Notes: generated from the letters alone by a model not told the origin. Counted from the first letter of the stretch, positions 16,103 through 25,093 are shown. The stretch is DNA of 64,000 bases from Labrys monachus (GCF_030814655.1 NZ_JAUSVK010000001.1:813043-877042); one strand, 5' to 3'. Numbers and translations: made by a program.

Positions 16103-18184
16103 ATGTCCGCTTTTCGCATCGCCGCCGATATCGGCGGCACCTTTACCGACGTGGCGCTGCTTGCGCCCGATGGGACGCTGTCCACCGCCAAGGTTCCCTC
16201 GACCCCGCACGACTATGCGCAGGGCGTGATCGAGGGCTGCCTCGGCATCCTCGCCCGCTGGGGGGCCTCGCCCGCCGAGGTCGCGGAGGTGATGCACGCC
16301 TCCACGGTGGCGACGAATGCCATCCTGGAGGGCAAGGGCGCACGTACCGCCCTGGTGACGACCGAGGGGTTTCGCGACGTGCTGGAACTGCGGCGCATCC
16401 GCGTGCCGCGTCTCTACGAACCGCTCTACCGCAAACCCGCCCCGCTGGTGCCGCGGCGGTTCCGCTACGAGGTGCGGGAGAGGACCGGCCCGCGCGGGGA
16501 CATCCTGACCCCGCTCGACGCCGCCGGCATCGAGGCCATCGCCGATGCCATCGCGGCGGCCGGGATCGAGGCGGTCGCGGTGTGCTTCCTGCACTCCTAT
16601 GCCAATCCCGCGCATGAGCGCCTGGCCGGCGACATCCTGCGCCGGAGGCTGCCCGATTGCTTCATCACCCTCTCGGTCGACGTCCTGCCCGAGATCCGGG
16701 AGTATGAGCGCACCAGCACCACGGTCATCAACGCCTATGTGGCGCCGCCCGTCGGCTCCTATCTGCGCTCGCTGCGCAAGCGGCTCGACGATGGCGGCAT
16801 GACGGCGCCGCTGTTCATGATGCAGTCCAGCGGCGGCATCCTCGATCTCGAATCGGTGCTGGAGCGGCCGGCCCAGGTGGTCGAGAGCGGTCCGGCGGCA
16901 GGCGTGGTCGGCGCGGGGCTGGTCGGCCGGCGGGCCGGCTACCACAACATCATCTCGCTCGACGTGGGCGGCACCACGGCCAAGGCGTCGGTGATCGAGA
17001 ACGGCCGGCATCTGACGACCGACGAATATGAGGTGGGCGGCGGCATCTCGCTCAGCAGCCGGCTGGTCAAGGGCGGCGGCTACGCGCTGCGCCTGCCCGT
17101 CATCGACGTGTGCGAGGTCGGCACAGGCGGCGGCAGCATCGTCAGCCTCGACCCGGCAGGCCAGATCTCCGTCGGGCCCCACAGCGCCGGCGCCCTGCCG
17201 GGGCCCGTGAGCTATGGGCGCGGCGGCGACCGGACGACGGTGACGGATGCCAATGTCGTGCTCGGTTATCTCAATCCGCATGCGATCGCCGACGGCACGG
17301 TGCCCATCCACGCCGATGCGGCGCATGACGCCGTGCGCCGGCAACTGGCCGAGCCCCTCGGCCGCAAGGTGGAGGAGGTCGCCCATGGCGTCGTCGCCAT
17401 CGCCAATGCCCGCATGGCGCGGGCGGTACGCTCCGTCACCACGTCGCGGGGGCGGGACCCGCGCGAGTTCGTCCTTCTCGGCTTCGGCGGCGGCGGCGGG
17501 CTCCATGCGGTCGCGCTGGCCGAATCGCTCGGCATCACGCGCGTGGTGATCCCGCCGGCGGCCGGCGTGTTCAGCGCCTTCGGCCTGCTGTTCTCCGATA
17601 TCGAGTTCGCGCAGTCGCAGGGCATGCTGGTCCCGCTCGACGCCGCGGAGCCTTCGCGCCTGACGGCCGCGTTCGAGACGATCGAGAACGAGGTCGTCCG
17701 GCGTCTCGGACGGGCGGCCGAGGTCGTCCGCCTGCAGCGCCGCGCCGACATGCGCTATGCCGGGCAGGCCTTCGAGCTGACGATCGACCTGCCGGACGGG
17801 GCGATCGACGCCGCTCTGCTGGACCGCCTTTCCGATCTTTTCGACGCTGCCCATGCCCGCACCTACGGCCACAGCCTGCCCAGGACCCACAGGCGCGAGA
17901 TCGTCGCGCTGAGGGTGGTCGGCACGGTTCAGGTGGAGCGGCCGGAGGCCAGGATGGCCGATGCGGCGAAGACCCTGTCCATGCCGTCCCGGCAAGCCTA
18001 TTTCGGCGATCATGGCTGGCTGGAGACGAGGATCGTGAACCGCGCCGCCCTCGCGGACGGGGAGGCCGGCCCGCTCGTCGTCGAGGAGGCCGACGCCACC
18101 ACCGTCGTGCCTCCCGGCTGGAGAGCGACGCTGGATGCGCAGCACAATATCGTCATCGACCGCCAGAGGGAGCAACAGCCATGA
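16103..18184 (+). CDS. hyuA: Hydantoinase/oxoprolinase family subunit A
   Basis: 693-residue ATP-dependent amidohydrolase subunit, the usual HyuA length. The N-terminal actin-like phosphate-binding motif Ala-Asp-Ile-Gly-Gly-Thr-Phe-Thr-Asp is at 7-15, and the second Asp-Val-Gly-Gly-Thr-Thr is mid-protein. Together with HyuB it would open a five-membered lactam such as 5-oxoproline or N-methylhydantoin (or, in the acetophenone/acetone carboxylase branch, activate a ketone). The start ATG at 16103 has GGGGAG eight bases upstream; the stop overlaps the HyuB start (ATGA). The nearby gamma-glutamyltransferase-like gene favours 5-oxoproline or similar. Confidence 0.88.
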   Translation: MSAFRIAADIGGTFTDVALLAPDGTLSTAKVPSTPHDYAQGVIEGCLGILARWGASPAEVAEVMHASTVATNAILEGKGARTALVTTEGFRDVLELRRIRVPRLYEPLYRKPAPLVPRRFRYEVRERTGPRGDILTPLDAAGIEAIADAIAAAGIEAVAVCFLHSYANPAHERLAGDILRRRLPDCFITLSVDVLPEIREYERTSTTVINAYVAPPVGSYLRSLRKRLDDGGMTAPLFMMQSSGGILDLESVLERPAQVVESGPAAGVVGAGLVGRRAGYHNIISLDVGGTTAKASVIENGRHLTTDEYEVGGGISLSSRLVKGGGYALRLPVIDVCEVGTGGGSIVSLDPAGQISVGPHSAGALPGPVSYGRGGDRTTVTDANVVLGYLNPHAIADGTVPIHADAAHDAVRRQLAEPLGRKVEEVAHGVVAIANARMARAVRSVTTSRGRDPREFVLLGFGGGGGLHAVALAESLGITRVVIPPAAGVFSAFGLLFSDIEFAQSQGMLVPLDAAEPSRLTAAFETIENEVVRRLGRAAEVVRLQRRADMRYAGQAFELTIDLPDGAIDAALLDRLSDLFDAAHARTYGHSLPRTHRREIVALRVVGTVQVERPEARMADAAKTLSMPSRQAYFGDHGWLETRIVNRAALADGEAGPLVVEEADATTVVPPGWRATLDAQHNIVIDRQREQQP

Positions 18185-19950
18185 CGGACGACGCGGCCGC
18201 CACCGACCCGCTGCTGCTGGAGATCATCCGCAACGGCCTCGACACCGTCGCCGACGACATGGCGCTGATCCTGATGCGGACCGCCTATTCGGCGATCATC
18301 CGCGATTCGATGGATTATTCGACCGCGGTGTGCGACGCGCAGGGCCAGATCGTCGGGCAGGGCCTCACCACGCCCATGCATCTGGGCAGCTTCTACGATG
18401 CGATGCGCCACCTCATCACCCAATATGGCGACGACATCCACGAGGGCGATCTGTTCATCGGCAACGATCCCTATCTCGCCAGCGGCCAGCATCTGCCGGA
18501 CATCTATATCATCCGCCCCTTCTTCCATGACGGCGTGCTGGAGGGCTGGGCCACGACCATCGCCCATCACGTCGACGTCGGCGGCCTGGTGCCGGGCTCG
18601 AACTCGATCGGCGCCACCGAGATCTTCCAGGAGGGGCTGCGGCTGCCCTTCCTCAAGCTGGCCGAGCGCGGCATCGACAACGAGGCGATCTGGCGCATCG
18701 TCGAGGCGAATGTGCGCGTGCCCCACCTCGTGCTGGGCGACATCCGGGCCCAGGTCTCGGCGACGGAAGCCGGGCTGCGCGGCTGGGCCGAGCTCTTCGG
18801 CCGCTATGGCGCGGCCCGCATGCGCCGGGCGCTGGACGATCTGCACGACCTCGCGGAACGTATCGCCCGCTTCCACATCGCCGCGATCCCCGATGGGGTC
18901 TACAGCTTCACCGACCATATAGACGGCCTCGGCGAGGATCCCGAACCGATCGTCCTGCACGTCGCCCTGACCGTTGCCGGCGACGAGATCACCGCCGACT
19001 GGGCGGGCACGGCGGCACAGGTGCGCGGCGGCATCAACGCGCCGCTCTCCTTCACCAAATCCAACGTCTATGCCGCGCTGCGCTCGATCATGCCGGCTGG
19101 CATGCCGAACTGCCACGGCTATACGCGTCCGATCACGGTGCGGGCGCCGGAGGGCACGCTGGTCAACTGCACCTCTCCGGCGCCGTGCGGCGCGCGCGGC
19201 ATCACGGGCTATCGCATCGTCGACTGCATGTTCGGCGCGCTGGCGCCGGCCCTGCCCGACAGGCTGACGGCCGACGGCGCGGGAGGCTCGACGCTGCCGA
19301 CCTTCGCCGGCCGGCATGAGGGGAGCCCCTTCGTGTTTTCCGAATGCATCATGGGAACCTGGGGGGCGAGCCTCGAGGCCGATGGCCAGGACGGCGTGCC
19401 GCACATGGCGTCGAACCAGTCGAACGTGCCGATCGAGATGATCGAGGTGGACTACCCGCTGCTCATCGAGAACTACGGCCTGGTCATCGATTCCGGCGGG
19501 GTCGGCCGCAAGCGCGGGGGATTGGCGCTGCGGCGCGAATACCGCATCCTCACCGACGACTGCTTCCTCGGCGTGCGCTCCGACAAGCGCCGCTATCGGC
19601 CGCACGGGCTGTTCGGCGGCGGGGAGGGCGCACCCTCCACCAATGTGATCGAGGAGGCCGGCGTGGCGACGACGGTGCCGACACTGCCGACCAAGCCGAT
19701 TCGCCTCGGCAGGGGCGCGCTTTTCCGCCATGTGATGGCGGGCGGCGGCGGATATGGCGACCCCTTCGAGCGCGATCCCGCCGAGGTGCTGGAGGACGTG
19801 CTCGACGGGCGCGTCTCCGTCGCGGCGGCCAGGGCCGATTACGGTGTCGTTGTGAGCGCCGATGCGGGCAGCGTCGACCGGGCCTCGACCGAGAGCCTGC
19901 GCCGTGCGCGTGTCTCGAGCGGGGAGGGACGGCCATCGGCACGGTCCTGA
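18181..19950 (+). CDS. hyuB: Hydantoinase/oxoprolinase family subunit B
   Basis: 589-residue partner of HyuA, typical length. Family segments include the N-terminal ...RTAYSAIIRDSMDYSTAVCD, then GDLFIGNDPY, and near the C-terminus GVGRKRGGLALRREYRI and GGGGYGDPFERDP. It starts in an ATGA overlap with HyuA and its last 16 bases overlap the SDR gene. It forms the heteromeric ATP-dependent hydrolase; the substrate is as discussed for HyuA. Confidence 0.9.
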   Translation: MTDDAAATDPLLLEIIRNGLDTVADDMALILMRTAYSAIIRDSMDYSTAVCDAQGQIVGQGLTTPMHLGSFYDAMRHLITQYGDDIHEGDLFIGNDPYLASGQHLPDIYIIRPFFHDGVLEGWATTIAHHVDVGGLVPGSNSIGATEIFQEGLRLPFLKLAERGIDNEAIWRIVEANVRVPHLVLGDIRAQVSATEAGLRGWAELFGRYGAARMRRALDDLHDLAERIARFHIAAIPDGVYSFTDHIDGLGEDPEPIVLHVALTVAGDEITADWAGTAAQVRGGINAPLSFTKSNVYAALRSIMPAGMPNCHGYTRPITVRAPEGTLVNCTSPAPCGARGITGYRIVDCMFGALAPALPDRLTADGAGGSTLPTFAGRHEGSPFVFSECIMGTWGASLEADGQDGVPHMASNQSNVPIEMIEVDYPLLIENYGLVIDSGGVGRKRGGLALRREYRILTDDCFLGVRSDKRRYRPHGLFGGGEGAPSTNVIEEAGVATTVPTLPTKPIRLGRGALFRHVMAGGGGYGDPFERDPAEVLEDVLDGRVSVAAARADYGVVVSADAGSVDRASTESLRRARVSSGEGRPSARS

Positions 19951-20678
19951 TCGCGGGCGGGGCCACCGGCATCGGGCTGGCGGCGATGCGCCTTTTCCGC
20001 GCCCAGGGCGACGACGTCCTGCTGGCCGATATCGACGCGGCGGCGGCGGACGCGGCCTGCGCGGAGCCGGGACGGGGAGCGGCGCAGGCCTTCGCCTGCG
20101 ACCTCGCCGACCCGGACGCCCCGGCCCGTGCCGTGGAGGCGGCGGCGGCCCGGTTCGGAGGCATCGACACGGTCTTCGCCAATGCCGGGATCCTGGTGTC
20201 GCGGCCGCTGGGCGAATGGACCGTTGCGGACTGGCAGCGATCGCTCGCCGTCAACCTGACGGCGCCTTTCCTCCTCGCGCAGGCGGCGGCGCCGCATCTC
20301 AGGCGCTCCGCCGGCGCCAGCGTCATCTTCACGGCGTCGACCGGCGCCCTGCGCGGGCATGCCGGCATGCCCGCCTATCATGCCACCAAGACCGGCCTCG
20401 TCGGGCTTTGCCGCAGCCTCGCCGACGAACTCGCGCCCGACGGCGTCCGCGTGAACTGCCTGCTGCCGGGCTGGGTCGACACGCCGTTCAACGCGCCGTT
20501 CTGGTCGTTTCAGGCCGACCGCGCCCAGGCCGAGCGCGATGTCGTCGGACGGATCCCGATGCGGCGGCAGGGCACGCCCGAGGAGGTGGCCGCCACGGTC
20601 CTGTTCCTCGCCTCGAAGGCCGCGGCCTACATCACCGGTACGACGCTGGTGGTCGACGGCGGCTACTGCGCTATCTGA
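19935..20678 (+). CDS. Short-chain dehydrogenase/reductase with apparent AUC start
   Basis: NAD(P)-dependent oxidoreductase. The cofactor motif Ala-Gly-Gly-Ala-Thr-Gly-Ile-Gly, the Asn-Ala-Gly motif and the catalytic Tyr-His-Ala-Thr-Lys are all present, with the SDR C-terminal ITGTTLVVDGG. There is no ATG, GTG or TTG in a sensible place: the nearest in-frame ones lie deep within hyuB or beyond the cofactor motif. ATC at 19935 has GGGGAGGG six bases upstream and gives 247 residues, the normal SDR length; CTG at 19947 is the alternative. The coding frame is clear; only the start is unusual. Confidence 0.75.
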   Translation: MGTVLIAGGATGIGLAAMRLFRAQGDDVLLADIDAAAADAACAEPGRGAAQAFACDLADPDAPARAVEAAAARFGGIDTVFANAGILVSRPLGEWTVADWQRSLAVNLTAPFLLAQAAAPHLRRSAGASVIFTASTGALRGHAGMPAYHATKTGLVGLCRSLADELAPDGVRVNCLLPGWVDTPFNAPFWSFQADRAQAERDVVGRIPMRRQGTPEEVAATVLFLASKAAAYITGTTLVVDGGYCAI

Positions 20679-20704
20679 TGCCATCAACGCTCCGGAAGGA
20701 CACC

Positions 20705-22198
20705 ATGCTGATCGCCGATCCCTTCGCTTCCATGCACCGGCCCGTCCTGTCCGGCCAGGGCGGTGCGGTGTCCGCCGCCCATCCCCTCGCCGTGGCGGCG
20801 GGACAGGAGATGCTGACGGACGGCGGCTCCGCCGTCGACGCCCTCGTCGCGGCACAGGCGGTGCTCTGCGTGCTGGCTCCCGATGCCTGCGGCCTCGGCG
20901 GCGATGCGCTCTGCCTCGTGCGGTCGGCCGACGGCGTCGTGACGGCCGTCAACGGCACCGGCGCCGCGCCGCTGGCGATGACGCAGGCGGACAATGACGG
21001 CGGCAACAGCGTGACCGTGCCCGGCATCGTCGATGCCTGGGTCACGATGAACGGCCGCTGGGGCAAGCTTCCGCTGGAGCGCCTGCTTCGGCCCGCCGTC
21101 CGGCTTGCGCGCGAGGGCATCGTCATCGGCGCCGGCCTGACGGCGGTGTTTGCCGATCATGCGGCGCGGCTGGCGAAAGGCGGGGCCGAAGCCTGGCCGA
21201 TGGCCAAGGCCGCCGCGGGCACGCGGGTGAAGCAGGAGGCGCTGGCCGGCCTGCTCGAGGCGATCGGGGCCTCGGGCCGCGCCGCCTTCTATGACGGCGC
21301 CATGGCCGACCATATCGCCGCCGCCGCGGCGCGGACCGGCGGAACGCTGCACGGCGACGACCTGCGGCGCCACCACACGATGGTCCTCCCGCCGCTGACG
21401 ACGCTGTGGCGCGGGCGCACCCTGCATGTCCAGCCGCCGGTGTCGCAGGGGGTGCTGCTGTCGATGGCGCTGGCCGGCGAGGAGCGGCTCGGCACGCTCG
21501 GCACCGGGCGGCAGGACCCGGCTGCCCAACGGGACCATATCGGCGTCGAACTCACGGAGAGCAGCTTCGCCTATCGCGACCGGGCGGGCGAGGGCCGCGC
21601 CCTGCTCGACATGCCGCTCCCGGTCGATGTCGACAAGGCGAGCCGCAAGGGCGGGCCGCGTGCCTATCTCCATACCGCGGGTGTCGCCGTGTCCGATGCC
21701 GCGGGCATGACCGTCTCCTCGCTGGTCAGCGTCTTCGACAGTTTCGGCTCGGCGGTGTTCGTCCCCGAAGGCGGCTTCACCCTCAACAACCGGGCCGCGG
21801 GCTTCACCGCGGCTCCCAATGACGGCGCTGGCGGCAAACGGCCGATCCACACGCTGGCGCCCATGCTGATCGAAAGCGCGGACGCCTGCGTGGCGATGGC
21901 GACGCCGGGAGCCGACGGGCAGGTCCAGACCTTGTTGCAGGTCCTGTCCGCGATCTTCGTCGAGGGCGTGGACATTGCGGCGGCGATCGCCAGGCCGCGC
22001 TGGCGCAGCGAGAATTCGCGGTTGCTGGTCGAGAGGTCCCACCCCCATCTCGCCGGCCTGGAGGCGTTCGGCCACGATGTCGTGCCGATCGACGACGGCG
22101 ACCTGCGCTTCGGTGCGATCGTCTGCGCCGGCATCGAGGGCGGGCGGCCCTTCTGCTGCTCGGACTGGCGGCGCGACACATGGTCCGGCGTGGTGTGA
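20705..22198 (+). CDS. Gamma-glutamyltransferase-like Ntn hydrolase
   Basis: 497-residue member of the gamma-glutamyltransferase family, whose members cleave gamma-glutamyl amides (or, in divergent relatives, other acyl substrates) after self-processing at a Thr. The N-terminal GGAVSAAHPLA, GGSAVDALVAAQ and CGLGGD regions are typical. The processing Thr aligns with Thr324 (HTAGVAVSD). Two features deviate: GKRPxSS is GKRPIHT (382-383), and the glycine-rich PGG loop is Pro-Gly-Ala-Asp-Gly. No signal peptide is evident, so it may be cytoplasmic. The ATG at 20705 follows GGAAGGA; an ATG at 20678 overlaps the SDR stop (TGATG) and would add nine residues. Confidence 0.78.
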   Translation: MLIADPFASMHRPVLSGQGGAVSAAHPLAVAAGQEMLTDGGSAVDALVAAQAVLCVLAPDACGLGGDALCLVRSADGVVTAVNGTGAAPLAMTQADNDGGNSVTVPGIVDAWVTMNGRWGKLPLERLLRPAVRLAREGIVIGAGLTAVFADHAARLAKGGAEAWPMAKAAAGTRVKQEALAGLLEAIGASGRAAFYDGAMADHIAAAAARTGGTLHGDDLRRHHTMVLPPLTTLWRGRTLHVQPPVSQGVLLSMALAGEERLGTLGTGRQDPAAQRDHIGVELTESSFAYRDRAGEGRALLDMPLPVDVDKASRKGGPRAYLHTAGVAVSDAAGMTVSSLVSVFDSFGSAVFVPEGGFTLNNRAAGFTAAPNDGAGGKRPIHTLAPMLIESADACVAMATPGADGQVQTLLQVLSAIFVEGVDIAAAIARPRWRSENSRLLVERSHPHLAGLEAFGHDVVPIDDGDLRFGAIVCAGIEGGRPFCCSDWRRDTWSGVV

Positions 22199-22213
22199 GG
22201 GCGGCGTCCGCTC

Positions 22214-22924
22214 TCAGCGCGGAAGAATTCCCCGGGTGAACATGCCCAGGCAGTTGCGCAGGTAGCGGATGCGTTCCTGACGCTCGGGCCAGCCGAAGTC
22301 GGCCTGGGGTTTCAGGACGAGCGCACCGAACACCAGGTCCATCAAAGCCTTGGCCGCATCATGGGCATCGGGCAGGTCGATGCGGCCCCTGGCCTTCTGC
22401 CGTTCCAGCCACCCGGCCAGTTCCTGGCGCGACCGGTCCGCTCCCCGCTCGCGCAGGAGAGCGCCCAACTCGGGAAACTCTCGCCCCTCGACGACCACGA
22501 AGCGGATCAGCGCCATGCGCTCGCGATCGGCTTCGGCCTCGATGTCGATGCGGAATATGCGGGCGAGCGCCTCGTCGACCGGGAGGTCGTCATAGTCCCC
22601 CGGCAGGGCCAGCATGTCATGGCGATGATCTTCTATGACTGCGCCGAAGACCTCGGTCTTGCCGGGGAAGAGACGGTAGAGGGTGGCCTTCGAGATGCGG
22701 CAACGGGCGACGATGTCCTCCATCGTCGTGCGGGCGTAGCCCTTCTCGAGGAACAATTCGCGCGCCCGGCGTGCGATGGCCACCGCCCGCTCCGCGTCGG
22801 ACATCCGCTTGGGCCGGCCGCGTCGCGCGCCCGCTCGGGCGGATGCGGAAAAGGCCTGCTCTTCCTGCTTCTCCAGGTGCTCGGCGGCGGGCTCGTCACG
22901 ATCCCCTGCGATTGACACCAGCAT
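22214..22924 (-). CDS. TetR/AcrR-family transcriptional regulator
   Basis: 236-residue repressor. The TetR helix-turn-helix occupies about 70-90 (MEDIVARCRISKATLYRLFPGK), preceded by a long Arg/Ala-rich N-terminal tail. An internal Met at residue 41 would give a family-typical start, so the extended N-terminus is uncertain. It faces an outer-membrane efflux gene, and a GTACGG-CA-CCGTAC palindrome lies between them, 17 bases upstream of its ATG. This fits an efflux repressor released by a toxic ligand. Confidence 0.85.
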   Translation of the reverse strand: MLVSIAGDRDEPAAEHLEKQEEQAFSASARAGARRGRPKRMSDAERAVAIARRARELFLEKGYARTTMEDIVARCRISKATLYRLFPGKTEVFGAVIEDHRHDMLALPGDYDDLPVDEALARIFRIDIEAEADRERMALIRFVVVEGREFPELGALLRERGADRSRQELAGWLERQKARGRIDLPDAHDAAKALMDLVFGALVLKPQADFGWPERQERIRYLRNCLGMFTRGILPR

Positions 22925-22940
22925 GCCTCCCCATATATTG

Positions 22941-22954
22941 GTACGGCACCGTAC
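22941..22954. promoter_or_regulatory. Palindrome GTACGG-CA-CCGTAC, candidate TetR operator
   Basis: Six-base arms, two-base spacer, in the 48-base gap between the TetR gene and the GTG at 22973. TetR-family operators are usually short palindromes overlapping the divergent promoters, as here; TATAAG just downstream could serve as a -10 for the efflux gene. Confidence 0.55.
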
Positions 22955-23146
22955 TATAAGTCGGAGGCCGAGGTGATCCTGTCAGTTGCGTACACCTCCG
23001 GCAGACGCCTCCGTCGCAGGCAATCCCCGGGTTCTCCTTATCGGACGGGGACCGGCGGCTGGTCCGCCGCCACCCTCCTCATAGCCGGAATGCCATCCCG
23101 CCGCGATCCCCCAAACATCCTCGGGCGCTTCGAAGCCGCCGCGATC

Positions 23147-24682
23147 GTGACGACAGAGCCGAGCGGTGCCCCGGCATGGCGCCCGCGGCCGTGCCGCCGC
23201 CTGGCAGGGATCGGCATTCTCATCATGAGCACAGCTCTCGCCGGCTGTGCCGTCGGGCCCGATTATCGGCAGCCTTCGCTGGCTGTCCCCGCCACATGGG
23301 GGAATGCGAAGCAGGCCAAGCCGTCCCGGCCGCCCGAACTCGCCGAATGGTGGCGGCGGCTGAACGATCCGCTTCTGAATGCGCTGATCCGCGACGCCGT
23401 GGCGGGCAATCTGGATGTCGCCACGACAAAGGCCAAGATCCGCGAGGCCCGCGCGAGCTACCGGGAGGCCGTCGGCGCGCTGCAGCCGTCGCTCGACGGC
23501 TCGGGCTCCGCGACGCGCAACAAGACGGCTGCTTCGCAGACGGGTGTGGGAAGCACCTATAATCAGTTCCAGGCGGGCTTCGATGCCAGCTGGGAACTCG
23601 ACCTGTTCGGCGCCAACCACCGTGCCGCCGAGGCGGCCCGTTACGGCGTGGATGCGGCAGAGCAAGATCTGCGCTCCACGCTGCTCACGGCGATCGGCGA
23701 CGTCGCCTCCAATTATGTCCAGGCGCGTGGCTATCAGGCCCGCATCGCGCTCGCCCGCCGCACCGCCGCGTCGCAACGCGAGACAGAGGCGCTCACCCGC
23801 ACCAAGTTCGAGATCGGGGCGTCCTCGGCCGTCGACGCCGCCAACGCGGCCGGCCAGGCGGCGAGCACGGAAGCCGACATCCCCACGCTGGAGACCTCCT
23901 TTGCCGAGGCGGTGCACCGGCTGTCGGTGCTGACCGGCCGGCCCCCGGCGGCGCTGGCCGAGCGGCTGCGCAAGTCCGTTCCCATTCCACGGCCGAAATG
24001 GCCGATGCCGGTCGGCGTTCCCGCCGACATTCTACTCTCCCGCCCCGATGTGCGGCTCGCCGAGCGCCAATATGCGCAGTACACCGCCAAGATCGGCGAA
24101 GCGGAGGCGGCGCGCTATCCCAGCGTCAGCCTCACAGGCAGCATCGCCACGACGGGCCTGAAGCTCGGCGATGTCGGCAAGAGCTCGTCGATCAGCTGGT
24201 CGTTCGGGCCGACGCTCACGGTTCCCATCTTCAACGGCGGCCAGCTCCAGGCTGCCGTCGACGTGGCACGCGCCCAGCGGGACCAGTATTTTATCGCCTA
24301 TCGCTCCGCCGTGCTGAGTGCGCTCGAAGATGTCGAGAACGCCATCGTCGCGCTCGCGCAGGAGCGCATCAGGGTCGGCAAGCTGGATGTGTCGGCACAG
24401 AACTATCGCAAGGCCGCCTCGCTCGGCCGGTCGCTCTATCAATCCGGCTCGCAGAGTTTTCTGGATCTGCTGGAGGCGGAGCGCTCCCTCTATTCGGCCG
24501 AGGACTCCCTGATCCAGAGCCAGGTTGCCATCGCCACCGACTATATCGCGCTCAACAAGGCGCTGGGCGGGGGATGGAGCGGCGCTATCGACGCCTCGAA
24601 GCCGGAAGTCATCGACGTCAATACGGGCCCGCATCAGGCGCCTTCCATTGCTTCCTCCACCCAAGCCGCCATAGAGAACTGA
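23147..24682 (+). CDS. Outer-membrane efflux lipoprotein (NodT/OprM family)
   Basis: Outer-membrane channel of a tripartite efflux pump, 511 residues from the GTG at 23147. The lipobox Leu-Ala-Gly-Cys follows an Arg-rich and hydrophobic leader, then Ala-Val-Gly-Pro-Asp-Tyr typical of NodT. Two OEP repeats follow, with coiled regions and the ELDLFG and VPIFNGGQ segments. The open frame begins at a GTG at 22973 with a better GGAGG, but that start would bury the lipobox at residue 92, too deep for a signal peptide; ATG 23090 is another option. No inner-membrane pump or adaptor is adjacent, so partners must lie elsewhere. Confidence 0.83.
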   Translation: MTTEPSGAPAWRPRPCRRLAGIGILIMSTALAGCAVGPDYRQPSLAVPATWGNAKQAKPSRPPELAEWWRRLNDPLLNALIRDAVAGNLDVATTKAKIREARASYREAVGALQPSLDGSGSATRNKTAASQTGVGSTYNQFQAGFDASWELDLFGANHRAAEAARYGVDAAEQDLRSTLLTAIGDVASNYVQARGYQARIALARRTAASQRETEALTRTKFEIGASSAVDAANAAGQAASTEADIPTLETSFAEAVHRLSVLTGRPPAALAERLRKSVPIPRPKWPMPVGVPADILLSRPDVRLAERQYAQYTAKIGEAEAARYPSVSLTGSIATTGLKLGDVGKSSSISWSFGPTLTVPIFNGGQLQAAVDVARAQRDQYFIAYRSAVLSALEDVENAIVALAQERIRVGKLDVSAQNYRKAASLGRSLYQSGSQSFLDLLEAERSLYSAEDSLIQSQVAIATDYIALNKALGGGWSGAIDASKPEVIDVNTGPHQAPSIASSTQAAIEN

Positions 24683-24823
24683 GCCCGCTAGGCACCGCCG
24701 AGATTGTCCGTCCCCGCAGTGCCGGCGTCCTGCGCCGTCGACAGCGATGCGGCCGGCCCTGGGGGCAACGAGGCGTGCCGATGAGGCGGGCGCCGGACGC
24801 GTGACGGCCCGTCCGGAGCAAGG

Positions 24824-24837
24824 TTGATCGAGATCAA
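24824..24837. promoter_or_regulatory. FixK/FNR box TTGAT-CGAG-ATCAA
   Basis: Perfect match to the TTGAT-N4-ATCAA consensus of FixK/FNR/Anr-family activators. A class II site centred near -41 would put the transcription start around 24872, well upstream of the kinase at 25094, so low-oxygen control of the kinase, the two small proteins and the VIT1 gene is predicted. Confidence 0.7.
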
Positions 24838-24889
24838 CGCCGCCGGGAAAACTTTCAATAATTCTCAGCCGCCGTGATGCAAATGGCGA

Positions 24890-24915
24890 GGCCTCTCCAG
24901 CGTGCTGGAGGGGCC
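24890..24915 (+). other. Strong hairpin in the leader downstream of the FixK box
   Basis: GGCC-T-CTCCAGC pairs with GCTGGAG-G-GGCC around a GT loop region. No T-run follows, so it is more likely a structured 5' leader or RNA element than a terminator. Confidence 0.4.
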
Positions 24916-25093
24916 GCGACGGTCACGGCGTGAAGGCAAGCCGCTGCGGATGCAATTGTTCGCTCCTGTGACCAACCAATCCTGCCGATACGGACTTTTA
25001 CTGCTACTGTGCGGGCAGCAGCTTTTCCTCTCGGGCGTGCGACTCCCCTTCGTGGTTTGATCCGCATCTCATTATGCCCGAGGAGGGCTTGTG

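Larger units (their letters stand above)
24683..25093. other. Intergenic region with FixK box and structured leader
   Basis: 411 bases without a convincing gene. It holds a perfect FixK/FNR box (24824-24837) and a strong hairpin (24890-24915), then about 175 bases of probable untranslated leader before the AGGAGGG of the kinase gene at 25081. A small RNA or regulated leader is possible but not shown. Confidence 0.5.

Noticed and set aside
16091-18175. Long minus-strand open frame across hyuA
   Set aside because: hyuA is intact with its phosphate-binding motif; the antisense translation has no recognisable fold.
25056-25071. Second FixK box (TTGAT-CCGC-ATCTC) before the kinase
   Set aside because: The right half deviates at two of five positions, and the perfect box is at 24824-24837.
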